A DNA stretch of 62,872 nucleotides from Salinarimonas sp. GTDB taxonomy: Bacteria; Pseudomonadota; Alphaproteobacteria; Rhizobiales; Beijerinckiaceae. The translations under genes were made by a program, and so were the position numbers. Positions within the stretch are counted from its first letter, which is position 1; every line of letters begins with the position of its first letter. Location of the stretch: the NCBI GenBank assembly GCA_020832565.1, contig JAFIEI010000017.1, positions 1 to 62,872 of the forward strand, read 5' to 3'. Below, in pieces: positions 43,872 through 52,639 of this stretch. A model generated the notes under the pieces. That model was not told the DNA's origin, did no database searches, and saw nothing but the letters and a program-made list of their open reading frames with translations.

Positions 43872-45314
43872 TCAGTCGGAGGATTCCAGTGCCCCGCGGC
43901 TGACCGGGTGCGCGCCGGCATTGCCCCAGTATTCCAGCGCAAAATGCCCCTTCTGCGTGGCGTTGATATATTCGATATAGTTCTCGACCGACTTGGTCAG
44001 CTGCATCGAGAAATCCATGCTGATCGCTTCGCCTTGGTCGAAGGCTTCACCATCGGCGAAATTCCGGAACCAGCGCATCCAATCCTCGGAAGCCTCGGTG
44101 CCATTCTCCGGCCTGGGGATATTGCTCGGCGGCAGCCACGGCATGATCGGCGATACGCTCGCAACCTGCCCGGTGGCATGGCACGACATGCAGGACGAGG
44201 TAGGGTTGTCGGCAGGGCCGTTGAGGCGCGAATTGAAGCCGAGATGCATGGCCGGGAGCGCCGGATCATCATTGATCCAGGTTTCCTTCAGATCGGTATT
44301 GATGCGCGTTTCTGTGGGCTTGTCGTCGATGAACGCGGTACGGTTGTCGGGATCGTTGCCCCATTGCACGCCGACCGGCATCAGATTGCACCAGTTCTTC
44401 CCGGGCCCCTCGATATCGGCGCAGGCCGCCGCATATTCATCTCCCCATTCTTCGGATTGAGACGCACCGCCATTATAGGCGAAGGTACCGAAAACCCATC
44501 CGGCCGCTTCCTCGGCGCGGCTGTCTTTCACCATCACGTCCATTTGCAGCAGATTGACCATATGTGTCGAACGCGGCGCGCCCGTCATGTCCTGCGGGCA
44601 CTGGCTCGAATCGGTGGCGTCGCAGTCATAGATATAGGCCTGCCATTGCAGCGGATCGGCGAGCCACGGCACCTGATCGGGGCCGAGCGAAGTGAACAGG
44701 AACTTGCCCACCACAGTGCCTTCCGGGAAGGCGAAACCCTCCTCCATCGCGTCGATCATATGGGTCAGATCGGGCCCCTGATCTGGGGAGGGCCAGACCT
44801 GCCCGACCGTGAAGCCGCCGGGACCGTTGTAGAAACCCACGGCGTAGGCATAGGAGCTTCTGTCCTGATCGGGATGCAGCACCTGCGCCGCCAGCGGCCC
44901 TTCGCGCGTGAGCCCGTGATAACCTTCACGCCCCGTGGTACCCCAATGCTGCCAGGGCACGTGATACCAATCGTGGCCCGCCGTGTTGTTCTGGAGGATG
45001 AAATCCTCCGATACGGCCCCCCCATGGATGTTGCCGGCGAAGACATAGTCGCGCACGGCAAGCACATAGCGCATCGGGTCCGTCTTGAAATCGATCTTCA
45101 GGATGTCCGCGACCGGGGCATCCAGTTCCGGGATCCGGGCGGGAAAATCGTCGGACAGGACAAAGACCGGCCCCTCATAATCGCCGGGCGCCTCCATGAA
45201 CCCGAAATCGGGAAATCCGATCCTGTGCTCCAGCAGGTACCCCTGCGCAAACGCGCCCGTTGCTGCAACCGTGAATATTGCAGCGACGCCGTATCTTGTT
45301 GCTCGCCAAGCCAA
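43872..45314 (-). CDS. Secreted protein with one c-type haem motif
   Basis: A 480-residue exported protein. The signal peptide GVAAIFTVAATGAFA is cut before QGYLLEH. Near residue 370 there is a single CxxCH haem-binding motif in NPTSSCMSCHATGQVAS. The rest is rich in Trp, Tyr and Asp and does not match a family that I can name. One late methionine-containing segment (SMDFSMQLTKSV) might supply the sixth ligand. The TTG at 45314 is chosen because AGGAGG lies six bases upstream; the frame could extend to 45368. It may take part in periplasmic electron transfer linked to the oxidase locus. Confidence 0.75.
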   Translation of the reverse strand: MAWRATRYGVAAIFTVAATGAFAQGYLLEHRIGFPDFGFMEAPGDYEGPVFVLSDDFPARIPELDAPVADILKIDFKTDPMRYVLAVRDYVFAGNIHGGAVSEDFILQNNTAGHDWYHVPWQHWGTTGREGYHGLTREGPLAAQVLHPDQDRSSYAYAVGFYNGPGGFTVGQVWPSPDQGPDLTHMIDAMEEGFAFPEGTVVGKFLFTSLGPDQVPWLADPLQWQAYIYDCDATDSSQCPQDMTGAPRSTHMVNLLQMDVMVKDSRAEEAAGWVFGTFAYNGGASQSEEWGDEYAAACADIEGPGKNWCNLMPVGVQWGNDPDNRTAFIDDKPTETRINTDLKETWINDDPALPAMHLGFNSRLNGPADNPTSSCMSCHATGQVASVSPIMPWLPPSNIPRPENGTEASEDWMRWFRNFADGEAFDQGEAISMDFSMQLTKSVENYIEYINATQKGHFALEYWGNAGAHPVSRGALESSD

Positions 45315-46716
45315 TTTCTGCCTCCTGATGCGCGTCCCAGCGCCCTCAGGTTCCCCGATGCGCCGCATTCGGGATCGAAACCGAGAATCTCTAAGTATAT
45401 GTTAAATCAAGAATAACAATCCAATCTACAGCCACACGCGGTCAGAGGACAGCTGGCCGGACCTGTAGATGTCACGGATCGCAATCGATAAATCATAAAC
45501 TGTGCGGGCCTCACCGACCCGGCGGAGGGCGATCGTCAGGTATACGGTGGGAACAAGCCACCTGCCCCGTGCCAGAACATGGATCGCACGCGAATACGCA
45601 TTGCGTTGCCTCCTCCACGATAGTCCTGACGCCCACGGCATCGGATAGGTCGCAGCGCGCCCGACTGTATGCGGCGAGACCGCGCCCGCCGGATTGAACA
45701 ACATATGCAACAATGGCGCCTGATCTGCTTTTGACGCGGCGACGCAATGGCAATCGGAAAAGCCTTTGCCCACGGGACCGCATGCCCGCATGCCGGCGCG
45801 CCCACATGCAGACATGCAGACCCACAGGCAACCCGTTCTGAAACATGGGCCATACGATAGTGCGTCGGCGCACCCTATGCGTGACCATGAGCGCCGTACA
45901 TCAACGGCATTCGCGGGCCTCCCCATTCCGGTGCAGGCTTTCACGTGACCGCGCTGGATCTGCCCACGCTGGCACGTGAAAGCTGGCAGCCCCGCCAGCG
46001 CGGCCTGTTGCAGGTCGTTGCCCTGGTAGCCCGGGCGCCCCTATGGCTGAACCCTGTCGGAACACTCCCGGCATGCAACGACGGACCGGAAGTTGGTTTG
46101 CGCGCTGCCTCCACGCCGGATGATGCCGCCATTGACCGCATGCCTACATGCGGACGCGCCTACGCGTCGGCATGCATTTCTGTCGACGCGACCACCCGCC
46201 CACCGGATTGCAGTAACACGTGCCCACATGTCGGCATGCGGGCCTGCCGTCAGACACTCACCGCGGGCGGCAAAGATATCCCTGCGCTCCGTCACTGTCC
46301 GCCGGAGAGAGGAGCGGCGCCATGGCGGGCGCGAACGCACAATGGAGCTCGCGACACCTTGGTGCCTCGTAGCCCCCTCGCCTCTCAGCCTGATCGAATC
46401 CGACCGATGCCGAACGGTGACCTTGAAGTCCTGGTTCGGATAACCTTGAAGCGTCTGTGGGCATGACATCATGCCCACCAGCTGGCACGCCGGCAGGTCC
46501 ACATTCCGGCATTCTCATAGGGCATGCGCGACATTACCCCGAGCAGATACGGGCGGGATACGCGTCGCGGGACGACAAGCCGGACATACCCACAACTTGA
46601 AAACGACATGCGGCGGAATGCGAACCTCTGCACCGGGACACGCGTTGACCAGGTACAAGCAAACACACGCGACGACGTCACGTCCCAGCGAATCGTAAAG
46701 AGGCAGGCGGTTGATC
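45315..46716. other. Repeat-rich intergenic region
   Basis: About 1.4 kb without a convincing gene. It carries CATG/GCATGC-rich repeats at about 45780-45830, 46140-46260 and 46440-46520. It also holds an 11-bp perfect inverted repeat GCTTTCACGTG...CACGTGAAAGC (45937-45947 and 45973-45983). The minus-strand frame at 45426-45944 ends in a protein-like tail (ARTVYDLSIAIRDIYRSGQL), which could be a gene fossil. Confidence 0.5.
45937..45983. repeat. 11-bp perfect inverted repeat with CACGTG cores
   Basis: The left arm GCTTTCACGTG (45937-45947) and right arm CACGTGAAAGC (45973-45983) are separated by 25 bases. The arms could pair or bind a dimeric regulator. No gene starts close by. Confidence 0.6.
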
Positions 46717-46923
46717 ATGACTGAAACCGAAAAATTCTCGAAGAATGAGACCGAGCAGCAAGCGCGTTCAGAGCATGGCCGACAGCGCACCCACACCGCT
46801 CAGGATGTGAGCCAGGGTGAAATCGTGCTCCGCACCCCCCTGCGCAAGGCCATATTCCTGGGCGGGCTCGTCGCCATGGTTTTGATCACCGTCATTCTCG
46901 GTATCCTTGCGGTCGCGTTCTGA
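46717..46923 (+). CDS. Small single-pass membrane protein
   Basis: A 68-residue protein. A hydrophilic N-terminal half (TETEKFSKNETEQQARSEHG) is followed by a C-terminal helix AIFLGGLVAMVLITVILGIL with the tail at the very end. This is a tail-anchored layout. ATG 46717 is preceded by GGCGG. I recognise no family. Confidence 0.6.
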   Translation: MTETEKFSKNETEQQARSEHGRQRTHTAQDVSQGEIVLRTPLRKAIFLGGLVAMVLITVILGILAVAF

Positions 46924-47445
46924 GTGCGCGCGATGACGCATTAAGCGTCATCGTGGACCTGTGGGCATGCAGCGATGCCGGCATGTAGGTGCGCGGGCAA
47001 GCTGGCATGAGGGCAGCATGACATGAGGGCAGCATGACATGAGGGCAGCATGACATGAGGGCAGGAAGACAAGCAGACATGCGGGCATCCACCTGCATCA
47101 ACGGTATCCTGCCTGAGCCACGCGCCCCATTGGATGAACGCTTTTCCCGCACACGCACCTCGCGATGCGTCTGCAAGCAGCGGCACACATGCATGCCCGC
47201 CTTCATGCCCACATTCATGCGTGACCACACCAATCATCGCCTCCACGCCCGTCGGTGATGCGTGGGCAAGGCCGTGCGCCGACCAGAGCGTTTGAGGCGA
47301 CGATGTCTGCAAGCCATGGAACATGACTGGACAATCGGGCGCCACTGCGCGTGAATCGCGCGCAGCTTTCCATGGGGAAGCAGGCGGGTTACGGATGCGG
47401 GCGCCTTGCCGGGAAAAGTCGGGCGCCGGCCAGAAGGAAGCGATG
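46924..47445. other. Repeat-rich intergenic region
   Basis: About 520 bases between the small membrane protein and the CoA transferase. A 16-bp tandem repeat lies at 47006-47065, with CATG-rich motifs on both sides. No gene is supported; the plus frame from 47323 is an upstream extension of the transferase frame. Confidence 0.5.
47006..47065. repeat. 16-bp tandem repeat, about 3.75 copies
   Basis: The unit CATGAGGGCAGCATGA is repeated at 47006, 47022 and 47038. A partial fourth copy, CATGAGGGCAGG, runs from 47054 to 47065. The complete units are identical, suggesting recent slippage. Confidence 0.9.
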
Positions 47446-48618
47446 ATGACCGATGACCCCTTGCCGCTCGACGGCATCACCGTGATCGACCTCTCCACAT
47501 TGCTCCCCGGGCCCCTCGCTTCGCTGATGCTCGCGGAGGCCGGCGCGCGGGTGATCAAGGTGGAGCGCCCGGGCGGAGAAGATATGCGCCGGTTTCCGCC
47601 GAAGATCGGCCCGTGGTCAGCCCCCTTCGCCGTACTGAACGCGGGCAAGGAATGCATCAGCCTCGACCTGAAGCAGGAGGTCGACCGCGACCGGCTCGAA
47701 GCGCTGATCGCGCGCGCCGACATCGTCATCGAGCAGTTTCGTCCCGGCGTCATGGCCCGCCTCGGGCTCGATCCGCAGCAACTCATGTTGCGCTATCCCG
47801 GCCTGATCTACTGCGCGGTCACGGGCTACGGCCAGGCAGGGCCGCGCAGCGGCGAAGCGGGGCATGACCTGAATTACCAGGCGCTTACCGGCCTGCTGTC
47901 GCTTTCCCCCGGCACGCCGGACGCACCGACCGTCCCGCCCGCATTGACCGCCGATATCGCCGGCGGGGCCATGCCGGCGGTGATCAACATCCTCCTCGCG
48001 CTGCGCCGGCGCGATCGCACCGGCCGGGGCTGCCGCATCGATATTGCCATGGCGGATGCCATGTTCACCTTCGCCTGGCTGGCCTTGTCGCAGGGGCATG
48101 CGTATGCGGCGAACAATGCTGCAGACATCTCACGGGATCACGGGTTCCCGGGATCACAGGATACCCTGCTCACAGGCGCGAGCCCGCGCTACCAGCTCTA
48201 TCCGACAGCGGATGACAGGTTCCTCGCGGTCGGGGCGCTGGAGCAGAAATTCTGGGAAACCTTCTGCGAATCCATAGACTTGGCGCCGCAACTGCGCGAT
48301 GACCGGCCCGATCCGCGAGCGACCCTGGCGGAGGTTCACAGGATCATCCGATCCCGGGATGCCGACCACTGGCGCGCTGTCCTCGAGCCGCGTGATTGCT
48401 GCTGCACGATCGTACGCACCCTCGCGGAAGCACGTGCCGATCCCCACTTTATCGCGCGCGGCCTGTTCGAAGCGACCGCCCATATGCCGGAGGGCGGGGG
48501 TAAGACCGGCTCGTCGATCCCGCTCACGACGCTCCCCCTCGCGCCCGATCTTCGCCGACCTACCGCAATGCCGCGCAAGGTCATGCGGCCGGGAGAGGCA
48601 GACGGCGAACCCGGATAA
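47446..48618 (+). CDS. CaiB/BaiF family CoA-transferase
   Basis: A class III CoA-transferase of 390 residues. The N-terminal pattern GITVIDLSTLLPGPLASLML, then LAEAGARVIKVERPGGEDMR, is diagnostic. The catalytic aspartate is in GHDLNYQALTG. It moves CoA between acyl acids; the substrate is unknown (racemase-like members also exist). In the middle, the stretch ISRDHGFPGSQDTLLTG appears to contain an insert encoded by a GATC-type palindromic repeat (48131-48175). The ATGs at 47443 and 47446 are adjacent, with AAGGAAG upstream. Confidence 0.88.
   Translation: MTDDPLPLDGITVIDLSTLLPGPLASLMLAEAGARVIKVERPGGEDMRRFPPKIGPWSAPFAVLNAGKECISLDLKQEVDRDRLEALIARADIVIEQFRPGVMARLGLDPQQLMLRYPGLIYCAVTGYGQAGPRSGEAGHDLNYQALTGLLSLSPGTPDAPTVPPALTADIAGGAMPAVINILLALRRRDRTGRGCRIDIAMADAMFTFAWLALSQGHAYAANNAADISRDHGFPGSQDTLLTGASPRYQLYPTADDRFLAVGALEQKFWETFCESIDLAPQLRDDRPDPRATLAEVHRIIRSRDADHWRAVLEPRDCCCTIVRTLAEARADPHFIARGLFEATAHMPEGGGKTGSSIPLTTLPLAPDLRRPTAMPRKVMRPGEADGEPG
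48131..48175. repeat. GATC-type palindromic repeat inside the CoA-transferase gene
   Basis: The sequence alternates GGGATCAC and CCCGGGATCACAGGATAC, and its reverse complement contains ATCCTGTGATCCCGGG, close to the block at 50909-50960. It keeps the reading frame and encodes the HGFPGSQDT part of the protein. Confidence 0.6.
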
Positions 48619-48808
48619 TTACGGTCTCGACGGAACCGCGACGCTTCCCTTACGTTAGGCGCGCGTAAGCGTCGCAGCGGCGACAGAATGGTGATTTCGA
48701 TACCACGCAAACACGTGCGCTGCACCGGCCGCGCCGCGTGCTCGAAATGGAGACGGCACGTCGGGTGACAAGGCGGTCCGGATGCGGCGATCGAGGGGAG
48801 TGATCGCC

Positions 48809-50074
48809 ATGGAGCGTATCCTTGCCACATCCATCGCGCGGCTCATCCGCTCGGGCCGCCTGACCCTTACGATGCCCTCGGGCAAGATCCATGAATTCGG
48901 TGATGGCGGCACGCCCGATGTCGCGGCGCGGCTCACCGATGCCGGCGCCGTGCGCGCGCTCCTCGCAAATCCGGCCCTGCGGCTCGGGGAGCTGTATATG
49001 GACGGGCGGCTCGTCATCGAGCAGGGCTCGATCTACGCGCTGTTCGCGCTGGTCATGGGCAATGCACCCGGAGAGCGCAATCTGGTCGGACCGGCCATCG
49101 GGCGGCAACTGCGCCGGCTTCTTGAGCTGATCATCGGACGCAACGGCATCTTGCGTTCGCGCGACAACGTCGCCCGCCACTACGATCTCGACGGGCGCCT
49201 CTATGACCTTTTTCTGGATGGCGACAAGCAGTATTCCTGCGCCTATTTCACCGATCCCGGAGAGGATCTCGCCGAGGCGCAGCGCGCCAAGAAGCGCCAT
49301 ATCGCCGCCAAGCTCGCCATCGACAGCAGCCACAGCGTCCTGGATATCGGCTGCGGCTGGGGCGGCATGGCGCTTTATCTCGCCGAATATGCACAGGCGC
49401 GCCACGTCACGGGCATCACCCTCTCGCAGGAACAGCACCGCATCGCCCGGGCGCGCGCCGCGTCGGCGGGCCTCGACGAGCGCCTGCATTTCGCGCTCGA
49501 GGATTACCGTGAGACGAAGGGCCCGTATGACCGGATCGTCTCGGTCGGCATGTTCGAGCATGTCGGCCTGCGTGACTATGCCACCTACTTCCACCAATGC
49601 GCGCGCCTGCTCGCCGATGACGGCGTCGCGCTGATCCACACGATCGGCAAGACGGCACCGCCCGGGCCGGTGAATCCCTGGATCGCGAAATACATCTTCC
49701 CCGGCGGGCGGCTGCCGTCCCTCTCGGAGATCATGCCGGCCATCGAGGCTTCCGGATTGCGCGTCACCGATGTCGAGATTCTGCGCCTGCACTATGCCGA
49801 AACGCTGCGTCGCTGGCGCGAGCGGTTCCTGGAGCGTTACGAGGAGGCGGAGGCGCTCTTTGACGCGCGCTTTTGCCGGATGTGGGAGTTCTATCTCGCC
49901 GCATCCGAGGCCGCCTTTCGCTTCGAGCACCTCGTCGTCTTCCAGATCCAGCTCGCGAAGCGGGTCGATACGCTGCCGATGACGCGCGACTACATCACCG
50001 ACAACGAGGCGCTCCTGCTCGAACGTGAGGAGGCGGCGCACAGCCTGCGCGCGCCGCGGCGCATGACCGGATGA
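48809..50074 (+). CDS. cfa: Cyclopropane-fatty-acyl-phospholipid synthase
   Basis: A SAM-dependent methyltransferase of 421 residues that adds a methylene bridge to unsaturated phospholipid acyl chains at the inner membrane. The N-terminal lipid-binding part (LGELYMDGRLVIEQGSIYAL) is followed by the SAM site SVLDIGCGWGGMALYLAEYA. The conserved SVGMFEHVG and FPGGRLPSL are family hallmarks. ATG 48809 has GGGGAG eight bases upstream and is preferred over ATG 48782. Short tandem GATGAGACCG units straddle the stop codon. Confidence 0.93.
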   Translation: MERILATSIARLIRSGRLTLTMPSGKIHEFGDGGTPDVAARLTDAGAVRALLANPALRLGELYMDGRLVIEQGSIYALFALVMGNAPGERNLVGPAIGRQLRRLLELIIGRNGILRSRDNVARHYDLDGRLYDLFLDGDKQYSCAYFTDPGEDLAEAQRAKKRHIAAKLAIDSSHSVLDIGCGWGGMALYLAEYAQARHVTGITLSQEQHRIARARAASAGLDERLHFALEDYRETKGPYDRIVSVGMFEHVGLRDYATYFHQCARLLADDGVALIHTIGKTAPPGPVNPWIAKYIFPGGRLPSLSEIMPAIEASGLRVTDVEILRLHYAETLRRWRERFLERYEEAEALFDARFCRMWEFYLAASEAAFRFEHLVVFQIQLAKRVDTLPMTRDYITDNEALLLEREEAAHSLRAPRRMTG

Positions 50075-50110
50075 GACCGGATGAGACCAGATGAGGCGAA
50101 ACCGCGGCCC

Positions 50111-51361
50111 TTACATCGGCGCCGGCGCCGGCGCGGGCGCCTCGCGCCGCATCAGCTGCGGCGTGGCGAGACGCGGGCTGACGCCTTCGCGCATCATCAC
50201 CCGGCGCAGCGGCGTCACATGCGCGAGCATGCGCAGGCCCGCGCCGCGCAGGAAATCGGCCGGCAACAGACCAGAGAGCAGGGTGCGGTTGAGCATGTCG
50301 ACGCCGAGGGTGCGGCTGCGCACGTCGAAACGCCGCCCGCGATCATAGCGCCGCAACGCTGCGGCACTGCCGGGATCAGCGCCGCCGCCATCGCTGGCCA
50401 CCACCGCGTCACGCAGGGCCGCGACGTCGCGCAGACCGAGATTGAGGCCCTGCGCGCCGATCGGCGGGAAGGCATGCGCGGCCTCGCCGACGAGGGCAAG
50501 GCGATCGGCATGGAAGCGCGCGACCGAGAGCCCGCCCATCGGCACGACCCCGCGCGGCCCGTCGATCGTCATCTTGCCGAGAATCGCATGCGCCTGCCGC
50601 TCTATCGTGCGCGCGAGCGCCGCATCGGTATATTCGCGCAGATGGGCAGCCTTCTCCGGCTCCGTCACCCAGACGAGGCTGGAGCGGCGGCCGGGCAGCG
50701 GCACCAGCGTGAACGGCCCGTGGCGCGTATGAAATTCGGTCGAGATATCGCGATGGTCGCGCTCATGCTCGAGGATCGTGGTCAGGGCCGCCTGCGGATA
50801 GCGCCAGTTGCGCTCGCGGATACCGGCGGCGCGGCGCATCGGCGAGTTGCGCCCATCGGCGGCGATCACCAGCGCAGCGGCGACGCGGCTGCCGTCATCC
50901 AGCGAGACCGTGATCCGCTGATCCTGTGATCCGGGCGTCACGGTATCCTGCGATCCGAGGCCCATTGCCATATTGGAAATGCTGGTGATTTCCGGATGCA
51001 CACGGACCGCCTCGGCGAGGATCTGCACCAGCGTGGCGTTCTCCACGTTCCAGCCGAAGGCGTCGAGCCCGATCTCGCGGCATTTGAAATCGACCGTGGG
51101 TGCGCGAAACAGGCTGTCGGTATCATCGATCAGCCGCATGATCTCGAGCGGCGCAGCGTGGGGCTCGAGCGCGTCCCAGATGCCGAGGCGCTCCAGCAGG
51201 TGCACGGAGCCGTCGAGCAGGGCGACGGTGCGTCCGTCGCGGCGGGCGGCGGCCTCGCCGATTACGGCGACGCTGTAGCCTTCGCGGGCGAAGGTCAGGG
51301 CCGCCGCGAGACCCGCCGCGCCGGCGCCGACCACACAGGTATCGTAATGATGATCGCTCAT
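50111..51361 (-). CDS. UbiH/UbiF-type FAD-dependent hydroxylase
   Basis: A 416-residue flavoprotein monooxygenase. It has the FAD site TCVVGAGAAGLAAALTFARE, the DG motif IAADGRNSPMRRAAGI and the second FAD motif LALVGEAAHAFPPIGAQGLN, where GEAAH replaces the usual GDAAH. Family members hydroxylate the ubiquinone ring. Between residues 130 and 160 the segment GLGSQDTVTPGSQDQRITVS holds an apparent insert made by a GATC-type repeat. The C-terminus ends in an APAPAP run. Confidence 0.87.
   Translation of the reverse strand: MSDHHYDTCVVGAGAAGLAAALTFAREGYSVAVIGEAAARRDGRTVALLDGSVHLLERLGIWDALEPHAAPLEIMRLIDDTDSLFRAPTVDFKCREIGLDAFGWNVENATLVQILAEAVRVHPEITSISNMAMGLGSQDTVTPGSQDQRITVSLDDGSRVAAALVIAADGRNSPMRRAAGIRERNWRYPQAALTTILEHERDHRDISTEFHTRHGPFTLVPLPGRRSSLVWVTEPEKAAHLREYTDAALARTIERQAHAILGKMTIDGPRGVVPMGGLSVARFHADRLALVGEAAHAFPPIGAQGLNLGLRDVAALRDAVVASDGGGADPGSAAALRRYDRGRRFDVRSRTLGVDMLNRTLLSGLLPADFLRGAGLRMLAHVTPLRRVMMREGVSPRLATPQLMRREAPAPAPAPM
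50909..50960. repeat. GATC-type palindromic repeat inside the UbiH-type gene
   Basis: Contains ATCCGCTGATCCTGTGATCC, which differs by one base from 20 bases of the intergenic block at 11029-11067. It then reads GGGCGTCACGGTATCCTGCG. It preserves the frame and encodes GSQDTVTPGSQDQR in the protein. Confidence 0.7.
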
Positions 51362-51437
51362 TAGACTTATCTAGCGGGATTCGGGACGTCGTGGGAGGGG
51401 TATGACGAAGCGGCGAAGCGTCGCTTCCCCGACCCCG

Positions 51438-52055
51438 TCAATCCATCACGGCGGCCTTGAGGATGCAGACCATGGTGGCGCGTCCCGGCCCGTCTCCGAT
51501 ACAGCGCACGATATGCGGGCGATCGCAGCGATAGCGCAGCGTCTCGCCGGCGCGTGCCGTCTGCTTCACCCCCGCAACCTCGACCTCGAAATCGCCTTCG
51601 AGCACCGAGAGCGTCTCCACGGAGCCGCGCTGATGCGCATCCGATTCGAGGACGCCGCCTGGATCGGCGCTGATATCGTACCATTGCAGCCATTCGACCG
51701 TCTTGATCCAGCCGATGATGGTCAGCCGCATCTTGCCGTCTTCCGAGACGAGACTCGGCGTGTCGCGCCGGTTCGACTTCTCCAGAAACGGCTCGTCCTC
51801 GGCGCTCGCGAGCACCCGCTCGATGGAGACGTCAAGCGCCTGCGACAGCCGCCAGATCGTTGCAAGCGTCGGATTCGTCTCGTTGCGCTCGATCTGGCTG
51901 ATGATCGACTTCGCGACCCCCGACTGCTCCGCGAGCTCGGACAGCGACAGATTGTAGGCCTTGCGCAGGCGTTGGATCGTCTTGCCCAACTGTCCAGATA
52001 ATTGCTGGGCTCCCGTTTCCAGCCCCCGCGTCCGTTCCCGGCCTTCGACACCCAT
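51438..52055 (-). CDS. XRE family regulator with C-terminal cupin
   Basis: A 205-residue regulator. Residues 22-80 form the HTH (TIQRLRKAYNLSLSELAEQS, then VAKSIISQIERNETNPTLAT). Residues 110-200 form a cupin with GGVLESDAHQRGSVETLSVL and YRCDRPHIVRCIG. Such proteins (PuuR/SutR-like) sense small metabolites. The start at 52055 is used; a longer frame reaches 52175 but would run through a perfect palindrome at 52075-52096 that is a likely operator. Confidence 0.88.
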   Translation of the reverse strand: MGVEGRERTRGLETGAQQLSGQLGKTIQRLRKAYNLSLSELAEQSGVAKSIISQIERNETNPTLATIWRLSQALDVSIERVLASAEDEPFLEKSNRRDTPSLVSEDGKMRLTIIGWIKTVEWLQWYDISADPGGVLESDAHQRGSVETLSVLEGDFEVEVAGVKQTARAGETLRYRCDRPHIVRCIGDGPGRATMVCILKAAVMD

Positions 52056-52074
52056 GATCACCAATCCACTGGCC

Positions 52075-52112
52075 CGTTCGTAACAATGTACGAACGTTTG
52101 ACGATACGAACG
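52075..52112. promoter_or_regulatory. Candidate operator CGTTCGTA-N6-TACGAACG
   Basis: A perfect 8-6-8 inverted repeat occupies 52075-52096, and a third half-site ATACGAACG follows at 52104-52112. It lies 20 bases upstream of the XRE-cupin start. Autoregulation by that protein is the simplest reading. Confidence 0.55.
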
Positions 52113-52199
52113 CACCATGCCCAATGCGCAGGCGCGGATCAAGCGGGAATGGTGGGAAATCAACGCGATACGCAAATCGATAGACGCATCGCCGCCGGC

Positions 52200-52544
52200 T
52201 CACGGATCGCTCCAGATCGCCATCATGGTGCCGCCGGGCTCCCTGAACTCGAATCGCCTCCCGCCCGGAAAATCAAAAATCTCCTTCGTAATCTCGGCGC
52301 CGGTCGCGCGCACCGTATCGAGCGCCTTCTCGAGATCATCCGCCTTCAGGACGATGAGTGGCGCCGCAGGCGCATCGCTGCGCGCGATACCTCCGCCCAG
52401 ACCCGCCTCCCGGATATCGCGATAATCCGGCCCGTATTCCACGAAACCCCACCCGAAAGCCTTCGCAAAGAAACTTTCCGTGGACTCCAGCTGCGTGGAA
52501 CTGAACTCGACATAGTCGATCTTCAAATTGCCGCCATCGCTCAT
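52200..52544 (-). CDS. VOC family (glyoxalase-like) protein
   Basis: A 114-residue vicinal-oxygen-chelate fold protein: IDYVEFSSTQLESTESFFAK, then AFGWGFVEYGPDYRDI, ending RRFEFREPGGTMMAIWSD. The paired beta-alpha-beta units supply the metal site in active members. The substrate is unknown. AAAGGA precedes the ATG. Confidence 0.88.
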   Translation of the reverse strand: MSDGGNLKIDYVEFSSTQLESTESFFAKAFGWGFVEYGPDYRDIREAGLGGGIARSDAPAAPLIVLKADDLEKALDTVRATGAEITKEIFDFPGGRRFEFREPGGTMMAIWSDP

Positions 52545-52639
52545 GATGTTTATCCTTTGTTCTATTTTTAGCGCGATGATATGGCGTGGGTCAAGGGAAT
52601 TTCTTGAGGTCGCGCCGCCCGTTGTGCAAGGCGGGTTTG

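Noticed and set aside
45426-45944. Minus-strand frame of 172 codons
   Set aside because: Crosses the CATG repeats; only its last 25 residues look protein-like, which is not enough to call a gene.
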